This document shows positions 44,249 to 57,700 of a stretch of 64,000 bases of DNA, piece after piece. This DNA comes from Nelumbo lutea. Its lineage: Eukaryota; Streptophyta; Magnoliopsida; Proteales; Nelumbonaceae. A model generated the notes under the pieces. That model searched no databases, was not told the origin of the DNA, and saw only the letters and a list, made by a program, of their open reading frames with translations. Position numbers and translations under genes: made by a program. Each line of letters starts with the position of its first letter. The first letter of the stretch is position 1. The stretch spans positions 83,172,076 to 83,236,075 of the forward strand of contig JAKGHH010000002.1 in assembly GCA_022828595.1 (NCBI GenBank), written 5' to 3'.

Positions 44249-46328
44249 CCCCCCCCCATCCCAAACTGAGCCCAATATTTGGGTTATCAATAGGATGGAT
44301 TGGTTGCTCGGGCCACGTTTAGTTTGGCCTCTACCTTTATATCAACATAACTTATTAAAGCCCAAGTCTAAGCTTAGGCCAATCATCAAGCTGAGATTTA
44401 GAGTGTGCCTGATCATATAAATCCCGGATTGTGGTAAGGAAATTTTATTCTTTGTTTCTCTCATTTCCTAGAAATATCTCTTCCTTATTTGTTGCTAACT
44501 TGTAACTATTTACAGTGATGCCATTAATGAAAAGCTAACTATTTATCTTATTTTTTTGCCTAACTCTCTTCATTACTATTTTGTGTCCAACATTTAAAGG
44601 TTGTCAATGGGTGGGGTTTGTTCTACGTAGCTTGGATATTTTATTTATTTTAGTAAATTAAATTATTCATTTATATATTTTACAAATTATGTAAGTTATT
44701 ATCCATCGATTTTTATTTATTAAATTTACATTTAGATCAATTGGATGTTTATTTATTATTTTACTAAGTGTATTGAGTCATTATATATATATATAATATT
44801 ATTTAGTTTAATTAATTAATTAATAATTTATTTTTCTCTCTCTTGATTGTTATTTTTTGGTTATCAAGGAGTTAGGTCTAGTGTGGTGTAGCATGTATTT
44901 ATCACGTCACAATAATTATTTAAATTTTATTTATTTACTTATTTTATTAAACCAATACATTAGATACATTATTATGTATAAACTTTTATTTATTCGATTT
45001 ATCCCGACAACAATAATAAATGAATATTTAGTTATTTTATTAAATTCAATTATTGATTTGTTTATTTTACAAAATTAAGTAAGGTATTGTCCATATATTT
45101 ATATTTATTGAATTTACCAAATTATTCATGTGATTAATAATTTATTTAACTATTAAATTATTTCAATCTCTCTCCCTGAGCCAAATATTTAGGGCTATCA
45201 ATAGGTTTGGTTTCATTTGCTATTAAAATTATTAACTATTCGGGCTGGGTTGGATTGGGATTTCGTTTATATCAATATAACATATTTATGCCCAAGTCTG
45301 AGTCTAGATCGAACTATGGGCCTAGATTATGAGCAGGAGCCTGACGTTCATATAGAGACCAAAGAACGGTGAGGAAATTATTTGTTTCTCTCTCATTTTG
45401 TCACCTAATTATTTATATTGTTATTCTATTAAGTTAAAAAAAATATTTATTGATTTTTCTAAATTATTTACTTCATAAACAAATTTTCTCTCTCTCTCTC
45501 TCTCTCCATCTCTCCCTCTTTGCGAGTTACATATTTAGGGTTGTCAATGGATTGGGTTTAGATCTGGATAGTTTGGATATTTATTTATTTTACCAAAAGT
45601 TAGTAAATCATTATCCATAGATTTTATTTATTTAATTAAATAAATAATTAAACTAATTAGTGATTTAATTTATGAACAAAGTATTTCTCTTTCTCTCTCC
45701 CTTTTTAAGACTATCAACGGATTAGTTCTTGTGTCGGATATGCTATACATGTCTTGTCCCAATAATAACTGAAAATTTTTTAATTTTTTTTACTAAATTA
45801 ATTTATTCATTTTTTGTTTTAATAGATTAAAAAGATTATTCTCCATAATTTTTTTATTTAATTCAATCCGTGACCAATATTTATGGTTGTCATTGGTGTG
45901 GGTTTGGATTTCGAGAGTTTGGATCAGTCTTGCACCAATCACAAGTGAATATTTATTTATTTATTGCTAATTGATTTATCTATTTTACAAAATTAAGTAA
46001 ATTATTATCCATAGATTTCTATTTACTTAATTTACTAAATTCTTAATCAATGAATTATTTTTCTAACAAATTAGTTTTCTCTCATCCCGGAGCCTATTTT
46101 TAGGGCAATCAATATGTTTGGTCAGGTGTGCGATAGGTGTACCTGCCTTGTCCCAATAATAAATGAGATTTTATTAATTTATTTTACTAAAACAAATTAA
46201 TCATTAATTTTTGTACAAAATTAAATAAATTGTTATCCATAGATTCCTATTTATTTAAGTTATTAAACATTTCAAGTAATTAATAATTTATTTAACTAAT
46301 AAGTTATTTCTCTCTTTCTCTCTCTGTT
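44249..46328 (+). repeat. B unit 1 (next to gap)
   Basis: It starts within the poly-C tract at the gap edge and is about 2080 bp long. It carries the subtype marks 'gatctGgatag' (near 45563) and 'ttaatTaaat' (near 45633). It has a private 'cgtcAcaata' near 44906, where other units have 'cgtcccaata'. Confidence 0.85.
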
Positions 46329-48409
46329 CCCCCCCCCCACCCAAACTGAGCCCAATATTTAGGGTTATCAATAGGATAGGATTGGTTGCTCGGGCCACGT
46401 TTAGTTTGGCCTCTACCTTTATATCAACATAACTTATTAAAGCCCAAGTCTAAGCTTAGGCCAATCATCAAGCTGAGATTTAGAGTGTGCCTGATCATAT
46501 AAATCCCGGATTGTGGTAAGGAAATTTTATTCTTTGTTTCTCTCATTTCCTAGAAATATCTCTTCCTTATTTGTTGCTAACTTGTAACTATTTACAATGA
46601 TGCCATTAATGAAAAGCTAACTATTTATCTTATTTTTTTGCCTAACTCTCTTCATTACTATTCTGTGTCCAACATTTAAAGGTTGTCAATGGGTGGGGTT
46701 TGTTCTACGTAGCTTGGATATTTTATTTATTTTAGTAAATTAAATTATTCATTTATATATTTTACAAAATTATGTAAGTTATTATCCATCGATTTTTATT
46801 TATTAAATTTACATTTAGATCAATTGGATGTTTATTTATTATTTTACTAAGTGTATTGAGTCATTATATATATATATAATATTATTTAGTTTAATTAATT
46901 AATTAATAATTTATTTTTCTCTCTCTTGATTGTTATTTTTTGGTTATCAAGGAGTTAGGTCTAGTGTGGTGTAGCATGTATTTATCACGTCCCAATAATT
47001 ATTTAAATTTTATTTATTTACTTATTTTATTAAACCAATACATTAGATACATTATTATGTATAAACTTTTATTTATTCGATTTATCCTAACAACAATAAT
47101 AAATGAATATTTAGTTATTTTATTAAATTCAATTATTGATTTGTTTATTTTACAAAATTAAGTAAGGTATTGTCCATATATTTATATTTATTGAATTTAC
47201 CAAATTATTCATGTGATTAATAATTTATTTAACTATTAAATTATTTCAATCTCTCTCCCTGAGCCAAATATTTAGGGCTATCAATAGGTTTGGTTTCATT
47301 TGCTATTAAAATTATTAACTATTCGGGCTGGGTTGGATTGGGATTTCGTTTATATCAATATAACATATTTATGCCCAAGTCTGAGTCTAGATCGAACTAT
47401 GGGCCTAGATTATGAGCAGGAGCCTGACGTTCATATAGAGACCAAAGAACGGTGAGGAAATTATTTGTTTCTCTCTCATTTTGTCACCTAATTATTTATA
47501 TTGTTATTCTATTAAGTTAAAAAAAATATTTATTGATTTTTCTAAATTATTTACTTCATAAACAAATTTTCTCTCTCTCTCTCTCTCCATCTCTCCCTCT
47601 TTGCGAGTTACATATTTAGGGTTGTCAATGGATTGGGTTTAGATCTGGATAGTTTGGATATTTATTTATTTTACCAAAAGTTAGTAAATCATTATCCATA
47701 GATTTTATTTATTTAATTAAATAAATAATTAAACTAATTAGTGATTTAATTTATGAACAAAGTATTTCTCTTTCTCTCTCCCTTTTTAAGACTATCAACG
47801 GATTAGTTCTTGTGTCGGATATGCTATACATGTCTTGTCCCAATAATAACTGAAAATTTTTTAATTTTTTTTACTAAATTAATTTATTCATTTTTTGTTT
47901 TAATAGATTAAAAAGATTATTCTCCATAATTTTTTTATTTAATTCAATCCGTGACCAATATTTATGGTTGTCAATGGTGTGGGTTTGGATTTCGAGAGTT
48001 TGGATCAGTCTTGCACCAATCACAAGTGAATATTTATTTATTTATTGCTAATTGATTTATCTATTTTACAAAATTAAGTAAATTATTATCCATAGATTTC
48101 TATTTACTTAATTTACTAAATTCTTAATCAATGAATTATTTTTCTAACAAATTAGTTTTCTCTCATCCCGGAGCCTATTTTTAGGGCAATCAATATGTTT
48201 GGTCAGGTGTGCGATAGGTGTACCTGCCTTGTCCCAATAATAAATGAGATTTTATTAATTTATTTTACTAAAACAAATTAATCATTAATTTTTGTACAAA
48301 ATTAAATAAATTGTTATCCATAGATTCCTATTTATTTAATTTATTAAACATTTCAAGTAATTAATAATTTATTTAACTAATAAGTTATTTCTCTCTTTCT
48401 CTCTCTGTT
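46329..48409 (+). repeat. B unit 2
   Basis: This unit is 2081 bp, with a C10 tract at its start and the subtype 'gatctGgatag' and 'ttaatTaaat'. It has a private 'tatcctaac' near 47084 in place of 'tatcccgac'. Confidence 0.88.
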
Positions 48410-50492
48410 CCCCCCCCCCCCACCCAAACTGAGCCCAATATTTAGGGTTATCAATAGGATAGGATTGGTTGCTCGGGCCACGTTTAGTTTGGCCTCTACC
48501 TTTATATCAACATAACTTATTAAAGCCCAAGTCTAAGCTTAGGCCAATCATCAAGCTGAGATTTAGAGTGTGCCTGATCATATAAATCCCGGATTGTGGT
48601 AAGGAAATTTTATTCTTTGTTTCTCTCATTTCCTAGAAATATCTCTTCCTTATTTGTTGCTAACTTGTAACTATTTACAATGATGCCATTAATGAAAAGC
48701 TAACTATTTATCTTATTTTTTTGCCTAACTCTCTTCATTACTATTCTGTGTCCAACATTTAAAGGTTGTCAATGGGTGGGGTTTGTTCTACGTAGCTTGG
48801 ATATTTTATTTATTTTAGTAAATTAAATTATTCATTTATATATTTTACAAAATTATGTAAGTTATTATCCATCGATTTTTATTTATTAAATTTACATTTA
48901 GATCAATTGGATGTTTATTTATTATTTTACTAAGTGTATTGAGTCATTATATATATATAATATTATTTAGTTTAATTAATTAATTAATAATTTATTTTTC
49001 TCTCTCTTGATTGTTATTTTTTGGTTATCAAGGAGTTAGGTCTAGTGTGGTGTAGCATGTATTTATCACGTCCCAATAATTATTTAAATTTTATTTATTT
49101 ACTTATTTTATTAAACCAATACATTAGATACATTATTATGTATAAACTTTTATTTATTCGATTTATCCCGACAACAATAATAAATGAATATTTAGTTATT
49201 TTATTAAATTCAATTATTGATTTGTTTATTTTACAAAATTAAGTAAGGTATTGTCCATATATTTATATTTATTGAATTTACCAAATTATTCATGTGATTA
49301 ATAATTTATTTAACTATTAAATTATTTCAATCTCTCTCCCTGAGCCAAATATTTAGGGCTATCAATAGGTTTGGTTTCATTTGCTATTAAAATTATTAAC
49401 TATTCGGGCTGGGTTGGATTGGGATTTCGTTTATATCAATATAACATATTTATGCCCAAGTCTGAGTCTAGATCGAACTATGGGCCTAGATTATGAGCAG
49501 GAGCCTGACGTTCATATAGAGACCAAAGAACGGTGAGGAAATTATTTGTTTCTCTCTCATTTTGTCACCTAATTATTTATATTGTTATTCTATTAAGTTA
49601 AAAAAAATATTTATTGATTTTTCTAAATTATTTACTTCATAAACAAATTTTCTCTCTCTCTCTCTCTCTCCATCTCTCCCTCTTTGCGAGTTACATATTT
49701 AGGGTTGTCAATGGATTGGGTTTAGATCTGGATAGTTTGGATATTTATTTTTTTTACCAAAAGTTAGTAAATCATTATCCATAGATTTTATTTATTTAAT
49801 TAAATAAATAATTAAACTAATTAGTGATTTAATTTATGAACAAAGTATTTCTCTTTCTCTCTCCCTTTTTAAGACTATCAACGGATTAGTTCTTGTGTCG
49901 GATATGCTATACATGTCTTGTCCCAATAATAACTGAAAATTTTTTAATTTTTTTTACTAAATTAATTTATTCATTTTTTGTTTTAATAGATTAAAAAGAT
50001 TATTCTCCATAATTTTTTTATTTAATTCAATCCGTGACCAATATTTATGGTTGTCAATGGTGTGGGTTTGGATTTCGAGAGTTTGGATCAGTCTTGCACC
50101 AATCACAAGTGAATATTTATTTATTTATTGCTAATTGATTTATCTATTTTACAAAATTAAGTAAATTATTATCCATAGATTTCTATTTACTTAATTTACT
50201 AAATTCTTAATCAATGAATTATTTTTCTAACAAATTAGTTTTCTCTCATCCCGGAGCCTATTTTTAGGGCAATCAATATGTTTGGTCAGGTGTGTGATAG
50301 GTGTACCTGCCTTGTCCCAATAATAAATGAGATTTTATTAATTTATTTTACTAAAACAAATTAATCATTAATTTTTGTACAAAATTAAATAAATTGTTAT
50401 CCATAGATTCCTATTTATTTAATTTATTAAACATTTCAAGTAATTAATAATTTATTTAACTAATAAGTTATTTCTCTCTTTCTCTCTCTGTT
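48410..50492 (+). repeat. B unit 3
   Basis: This unit is 2083 bp, with a C12 tract at its start and the subtype 'gatctGgatag'. It shares 'caggtgtgTgat' (near 50290) with unit 4 at 52367. Confidence 0.88.
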
Positions 50493-53400
50493 CCCCCCCC
50501 ACCCAAACTGAGCCCAATATTTAGGGTTATCAATAGGATAGGATTGGTTGCTCGGGCCACGTTTAGTTTGGCCTCTACCTTTATATCAACATAACTTATT
50601 AAAGCCCAAGTCTAAGCTTAGGCCAATCATCAAGCTGAGATTTAGAGTGTGCCTGATCATATAAATCCCGGATTGTGGTAAGGAAATTTTATTCTTTGTT
50701 TCTCTCATTTCCTAGAAATATCTCTTCCTTATTTGTTGCTAACTTGTAACTATTTACAATGATGCCATTAATGAAAAGCTAACTATTTATCTTATTTTTT
50801 TGCCTAACTCTCTTCATTACTATTCTGTGTCCAACATTTAAAGGTTGTCAATGGGTGGGGTTTGTTCTACGTAGCTTGGATATTTTATTTATTTTAGTAA
50901 ATTAAATTATTCATTTATATATTTTACAAAATTATGTAAGTTATTATCCATCGATTTTTATTTATTAAATTTACATTTAGATCAATTGGATGTTTATTTA
51001 TTATTTTACTAAGTGTATTGAGTCATTATATATATATAATATTATTTAGTTTAATTAATTAATTAATAATTTATTTTTCTCTCTCTTGATTGTTATTTTT
51101 TGGTTATCAAGGAGTTAGGTCTAGTGTGGTGTAGCATGTATTTATCACGTCCCAATAATTATTTAAATTTTATTTATTTACTTATTTTATTAAACCAATA
51201 CATTAGATACATTATTATGTATAAACTTTTATTTATTCGATTTATCCCGACAACAATAATAAATGAATATTTAGTTATTTTATTAAATTCAATTATTGAT
51301 TTGTTTATTTTACAAAATTAAGTAAGGTATTGTCCATATATTTATATTTATTGAATTTACCAAATTATTCATGTGATTAATAATTTATTTAACTATTAAA
51401 TTATTTCAATCTCTCTCCCTGAGCCAAATATTTAGGGCTATCAATAGGTTTGGTTTCATTTGCTATTAAAATTATTAACTATTCGGGCTGGGTTGGATTG
51501 GGATTTCGTTTATATCAATATAACATATTTATGCCCAAGTCTGAGTCTAGATCGAACTATGGGCCTAGATTATGAGCAGGAGCCTGACGTTCATATAGAG
51601 ACCAAAGAACGGTGAGGAAATTATTTGTTTCTCTCTCATTTTGTCACCTAATTATTTATATTGTTATTCTATTAAGTTAAAAAAAATATTTATTGATTTT
51701 TCTAAATTATTTACTTCATAAACAAATTTTCTCTCTCTCTCTCTCTCTCCATCTCTCCCTCTTTGCGAGTTACATATTTAGGGTTGTCAATGGATTGGGT
51801 TTAGATCTGGATAGTTTGGATATTTATTTATTTTACCAAAAGTTAGTAAATCATTATCCATAGATTTTATTTATTTAATAAATAAATAATTAAACTAATT
51901 AGTGATTTAATTTATGAACAAAGTATTTCTCTTTCTCTCTCCCTTTTTAAGACTATCAACGGATTAGTTCTTGTGTCGGATATGCTATACATGTCTTGTC
52001 CCAATAATAACTGAAAATTTTTTAATTTTTTTTACTAAATTAATTTATTCATTTTTTGTTTTAATAGATTAAAAAGATTATTCTCCATAATTTTTTTATT
52101 TAATTCAATCCGTGACCAATATTTATGGTTGTCAATGGTGTGGGTTTGGATTTCGAGAGTTTGGATCAGTCTTGCACCAATCACAAGTGAATATTTATTT
52201 ATTTATTGCTAATTGATTTATCTATTTTACAAAATTAAGTAAATTATTATCCATAGATTTCTATTTACTTAATTTACTAAATTCTTAATCAATGAATTAT
52301 TTTTCTAACAAATTAGTTTTCTCTCATCCCGGAGCCTATTTTTAGGGCAATCAATATGTTTGGTCAGGTGTGTGATAGGTGTACCTGCCTTGTCCCAATA
52401 ATAAATGAGATTTTAGGGCTATAATAGTTTTTTTTGCAAATTAAAAATTATTAACTATCGCTTTTATTGGGATTTCGTTTATATCAATATAACATATTTA
52501 TGCCCAAGTCTGAGTCTAGATTGAACTATGGGCCTAGATTATGAGCACGAGCCTGACGTTCATATAGAGACCAAAGAACGGTGAGGAAATTATTTGTTTC
52601 TCTCTCATTTTGTCACCTAATTATTTATATTGTTATTCTATTAAGTTAAAAAAATATTTATTGATTTTTCTAAATTATTTACTTCATAAACAAATTTTCT
52701 CTCTCTCTCTCTCTCCATCTCTCCCTCTTTGCGAGTTACATATTTAGGGTTGTCAATGGATTGTGTTTAGATCTAGATAGTTTGGATATTTATTTATTTT
52801 ACCAAAAGTTAGTAAATCATTATCCATAGATTTTATTTATTTACTTAAATAAATAATTAAACTAATTAGTGATTTAATTTATGAACAAAGTATTTCTCTT
52901 TCTCTCTCCCTTTTTAAGACTATCAACGGATTAGTTCTTGTGTCGGATATGCTATACATGTCTTGTCCCAATAATAACTGAAAATTTTTTAATTTTTTTT
53001 ACTAAATTAATTTATTCATTTTTTGTTTTAATAGATTAAAAAGATTATTCTCCATAATTTTTTATTTAATTCAATCCGTGACCAATATTTATGGTTGTCA
53101 ATGGTGTGGGTTTGGATTTCGAGAGTTTGGATCAGTCTTGCACCAATCACAAGTGAATATTTATTTATTTATTGCTAATTGATTTATCTATTTTACAAAA
53201 TTAAGTAAATTATTATCCATAGATTTCTATTTACTTAATTTACTAAATTCTTAATCAATGAATTATTTTTCTAACAAATTAGTTTTCTCTCATCCCGGAG
53301 CCTATTTTTAGGGCAATCAATATGTTTGGTCAGGTGTGCGATAGGTGTACCTGCCTTGTCCCAATAATAAATGAGATTTTATTAATTTATTTTACTAAAA

Positions 53401-53536
53401 CAAATTAATCATTAATTTTTGTACAAAATTAAATAAATTGTTATCCATAGATTCCTATTTATTTAAGTTATTAAACATTTCAAGTAATTAATAATTTATT
53501 TAACTAATAAGTTATTTCTCTCTTTCTCTCTCTGTT
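50493..53536 (+). repeat. B unit 4, irregular 3044-bp unit with duplicated second half
   Basis: The unit runs normally to 'aatgagatttta' at about 52414, then jumps back to the second L block ('gggctat') and repeats the second half of the unit to about 53380 before finishing. The added 966 bp carries a scrambled 16-bp-shorter start (52415-52480) and marks not seen in the first half ('ggattgTgtttag', 'tttaCttaaataaa'). C8 tract at its start. Confidence 0.88.
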
Positions 53537-55618
53537 CCCCCCCCCCCACCCAAACTGAGCCCAATATTTAGGGTTATCAATAGGATAGGATTGGTTGCTC
53601 GGGCCACGTTTAGTTTGGCCTCTACCTTTATATCAACATAACTTATTAAAGCCCAAGTCTAAGCTTAGGCCAATCATCAAGCTGAGATTTAGAGTGTGCC
53701 TGATCATATAAATCCCGGATTGTGGTAAGGAAATTTTATTCTTTGTTTCTCTCATTTCCTAGAAATATATCTTCCTTATTTGTTGCTAACTTGTAACTAT
53801 TTACAATGATGCCATTAATGAAAAGCTAACTATTTATCTTATTTTTTTGCCTAACTCTCTTCATTACTATTCTGTGTCCAACATTTAAAGGTTGTCAATG
53901 GGTGGGGTTTGTTCTACGTAGCTTGGATATTTTATTTATTTTAGTAAATTAAATTATTCATTTATATATTTTACAAAATTATGTAAGTTATTATCCATCG
54001 ATTTTTATTTATTAAATTTACATTTAGATCAATTGGATGTTTATTTATTATTTTACTAAGTGTATTGAGTCATTATATATATATATATATTATTATTTTT
54101 AATTAATTAATTAATAATTTTTTTTCTCTCTCTTGATTGTTATTTTTTGGTTATCAAGGAGTTAGGTCTAGTGTGGTGTAGCATGTATTTATCACGTCCC
54201 AATAATTATTTAAATTTTATTTATTTACTTATTTTATTAAACCAATACATTAGATACATTATTATGTATAAACTTTTATTTATTCGATTTATCCCGACAA
54301 CAATAATAAATGAATATTTAGTTATTTTATTAAATTCAATTATTGATTTGTTTATTTTACAAAATTAAGTAAGGTATTGTCCATATATTTATATTTATTG
54401 AATTTACCAAATTATTCATGTGATTAATAATTTATTTAACTATTAAATTATTTCAATCTCTCTCCCTGAGCCAAATATTTAGGGCTATCAATAGGTTTGG
54501 TTTCATTTGCTATTAAAATTATTAACTATTCGGGCTGGGTTGGATTGGGATTTCGTTTATATCAATATAACATATTTATGCCCAAGTCTGAGTCTAGATC
54601 GAACTATGGGCCTAGATTATGAGCAGGAGCCTGACGTTCATATAGAGACCAAAGAACGGTGAGGAAATTATTTGTTTCTCTCTCATTTTGTCACCTAATT
54701 ATTTATATTGTTATTCTATTAAGTTAAAAAAAATATTTATTGATTTTTCTAAATTATTTACTTCATAAACAAATTTTCTCTCTCTCTCTCTCTCTCCATC
54801 TCTCCCTCTTTGCGAGTTACATATTTAGGGTTGTCAATGGATTGGGTTTAGATCTAGATAGTTTGGATATTTATTTATTTTACCAAAAGTTAGTAAATCA
54901 TTATCCATAGATTTTATTTATTTAATTAAATAAATAATTAAACTAATTAGTGATTTAATTTATGAACAAAGTATTTCTCTTTCTCTCTCCCTTTTTAAGA
55001 CTATCAACGGATTAGTTCTTGTGTCGGATATGCTATACATGTCTTGTCCCAATAATAACTGAAAATTTTTTAATTTTTTTTACTAAATTAATTTATTCAT
55101 TTTTTGTTTTAATAGATTAAAAAGATTATTCTCCATAATTTTTTTATTTAATTCAATCCGTGACCAATATTTATGGTTGTCAATGGTGTGGGTTTGGATT
55201 TCGAGAGTTTGGATCAGTCTTGCACCAATCACAAGTGAATATTTATTTATTTATTGCTAATTGATTTATCTATTTTACAAAATTAAGTAAATTATTATCC
55301 ATAGATTTCTATTTACTTAATTTACTAAATTCTTAATCAATGAATTATTTTTCTAACAAATTAGTTTTCTCTCATCCCGGAGCCTATTTTTAGGGCAATC
55401 AATATGTTTGGTCAGGTGTGCGATAGGTGTACCTGCCTTGTCCCAATAATAAATGAGATTTTATTAATTTATTTTACTAAAACAAATTAATCATTAATTT
55501 TTGTACAAAATTAAATAAATTGTTATCCATAGATTCCTATTTATTTAATTTATTAAACATTTCAAGTAATTAATAATTTATTTAACTAATAAGTTATTTC
55601 TCTCTTTCTCTCTCTGTT
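53537..55618 (+). repeat. B unit 5
   Basis: This unit is 2082 bp, with a C11 tract at its start. It is the first complete unit with 'gatctAgatag' (near 54853) and still has 'ttaatTaaat'. A small rearrangement of the TA tract lies at 54073-54110. Confidence 0.88.
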
Positions 55619-57700
55619 CCCCCCCCCACCCAAACTGAGCCCAATATTTAGGGTTATCAATAGGATAGGATTGGTTGCTCGGGCCACGTTTAGTTTGGCC
55701 TCTACCTTTATATCAACATAACTTATTAAAGCCCAAGTCTAAGCTTAGGCCAATCATCAAGCTGAGATTTAGAGTGTGCCTGATCATATAAATCCCGGAT
55801 TGTGGTAAGGAAATTTTATTCTTTGTTTCTCTCATTTCCTAGAAATATCTCTTCCTTATTTGTTGCTAACTTGTAACTATTTACAATGATGCCATTAATG
55901 AAAAGCTAACTATTTATCTTATTTTTTTGCCTAACTCTCTTCATTACTATTCTGTGTCCAACATTTAAAGGTTGTCAATGGGTGGGGTTTGTTCTACGTA
56001 GCTTGGATATTTTATTTATTTTAGTAAATTAAATTATTCATTTATATATTTTACAAAATTATGTAAGTTATTATCCATCGATTTTTATTTATTAAATTTA
56101 CATTTAGATCAATTGGATGTTTATTTATTATTTTACTAAGTGTATTGAGTCATTATATATATATATAATATTATTTAGTTTAATTAATTAATTAATAATT
56201 TATTTTTCTCTCTCTTGATTGTTATTTTTTGGTTATCAAGGAGTTAGGTCTAGTGTGGTGTAGCATGTATTTATCACGTCCCAATAATTATTTAAATTTT
56301 ATTTATTTACTTATTTTATTAAACCAATACATTAGATACATTATTATGTATAAACTTTTATTTATTCGATTTATCCCGACAACAATAATAAATGAATATT
56401 TAGTTATTTTATTAAATTCAATTATTGATTTGTTTATTTTACAAAATTAAGTAAGGTATTGTCCATATATTTATATTTATTGAATTTACCAAATTATTCA
56501 TGTGATTAATAATTTATTTAACTATTAAATTATTTCAATCTCTCTCCCTGAGCCAAATATTTAGGGCTATCAATAGGTTTGGTTTCATTTGCTATTAAAA
56601 TTATTAACTATTCGGGCTGGGTTGGATTGGGATTTCGTTTATATCAATATAACATATTTATGCCCAAGTCTGAGTCTAGATCGAACTATGGGCCTAGATT
56701 ATGAGCAGGAGCCTGACGTTCATATAGAGACCAAAGAACGGTGAGGAAATTATTTGTTTCTCTCTCATTTTGTCACCTAATTATTTATATTGTTATTCTA
56801 TTAAGTTAAAAAAAATATTTATTGATTTTTCTAAATTATTTACTTCATAAACAAATTTTCTCTCTCTCTCTCTCTCTCCATCTCTCCCTCTTTGCGAGTT
56901 ACATATTTAGGGTTGTCAATGGATTGGGTTTAGATCTAGATAGTTTGGATATTTATTTATTTTACCAAAAGTTAGTAAATCATTATCCATAGATTTTATT
57001 TATTTAATGAAATAAATAATTAAACTAATTAGTGATTTAATTTATGAACAAAGTATTTCTCTTTCTCTCTCCCTTTTTAAGACTATCAACGGATTAGTTC
57101 TTGTGTCGGATATGCTATACATGTCTTGTCCCAATAATAACTGAAAATTTTTTAATTTTTTTTACTAAATTAATTTATTCATTTTTTGTTTTAATAGATT
57201 AAAAAGATTATTCTCCATAATTTTTTTATTTAATTCAATCCGTGACCAATATTTATGGTTGTCAATGGTGTGGGTTTGGATTTCGAGAGTTTGGATCAGT
57301 CTTGCACCAATCACAAGTGAATATTTATTTATTTATTGCTAATTGATTTATCTATTTTACAAAATTAAGTAAATTATTATCCATAGATTTCTATTTACTT
57401 AATTTACTAAATTCTTAATCAATGAATTATTTTTCTAACAAATTAGTTTTCTCTCATCCCGGAGCCTATTTTTAGGGCAATCAATATGTTTGGTCAGGTG
57501 TGCGATAGGTGTACCTGCCTTGTCCCAATAATAAATGAGATTTTATTAATTTATTTTACTAAAACAAATTAATCATTAATTTTTGTACAAAATTAAATAA
57601 ATTGTTATCCATAGATTCCTATTTATTTAATTTATTAAACATTTCAAGTAATTAATAATTTATTTAACTAATAAGTTATTTCTCTCTTTCTCTCTCTGTT
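55619..57700 (+). repeat. B unit 6
   Basis: This unit is 2082 bp, with a C9 tract at its start. It has 'gatctAgatag', and it is the first with 'ttaatGaaat' (near 57005). Confidence 0.88.

Noticed and set aside
44031..44420. Open frames that span the N gap
   Set aside because: They include about 34 unknown residues across a placeholder gap, so the joined frame has no meaning.
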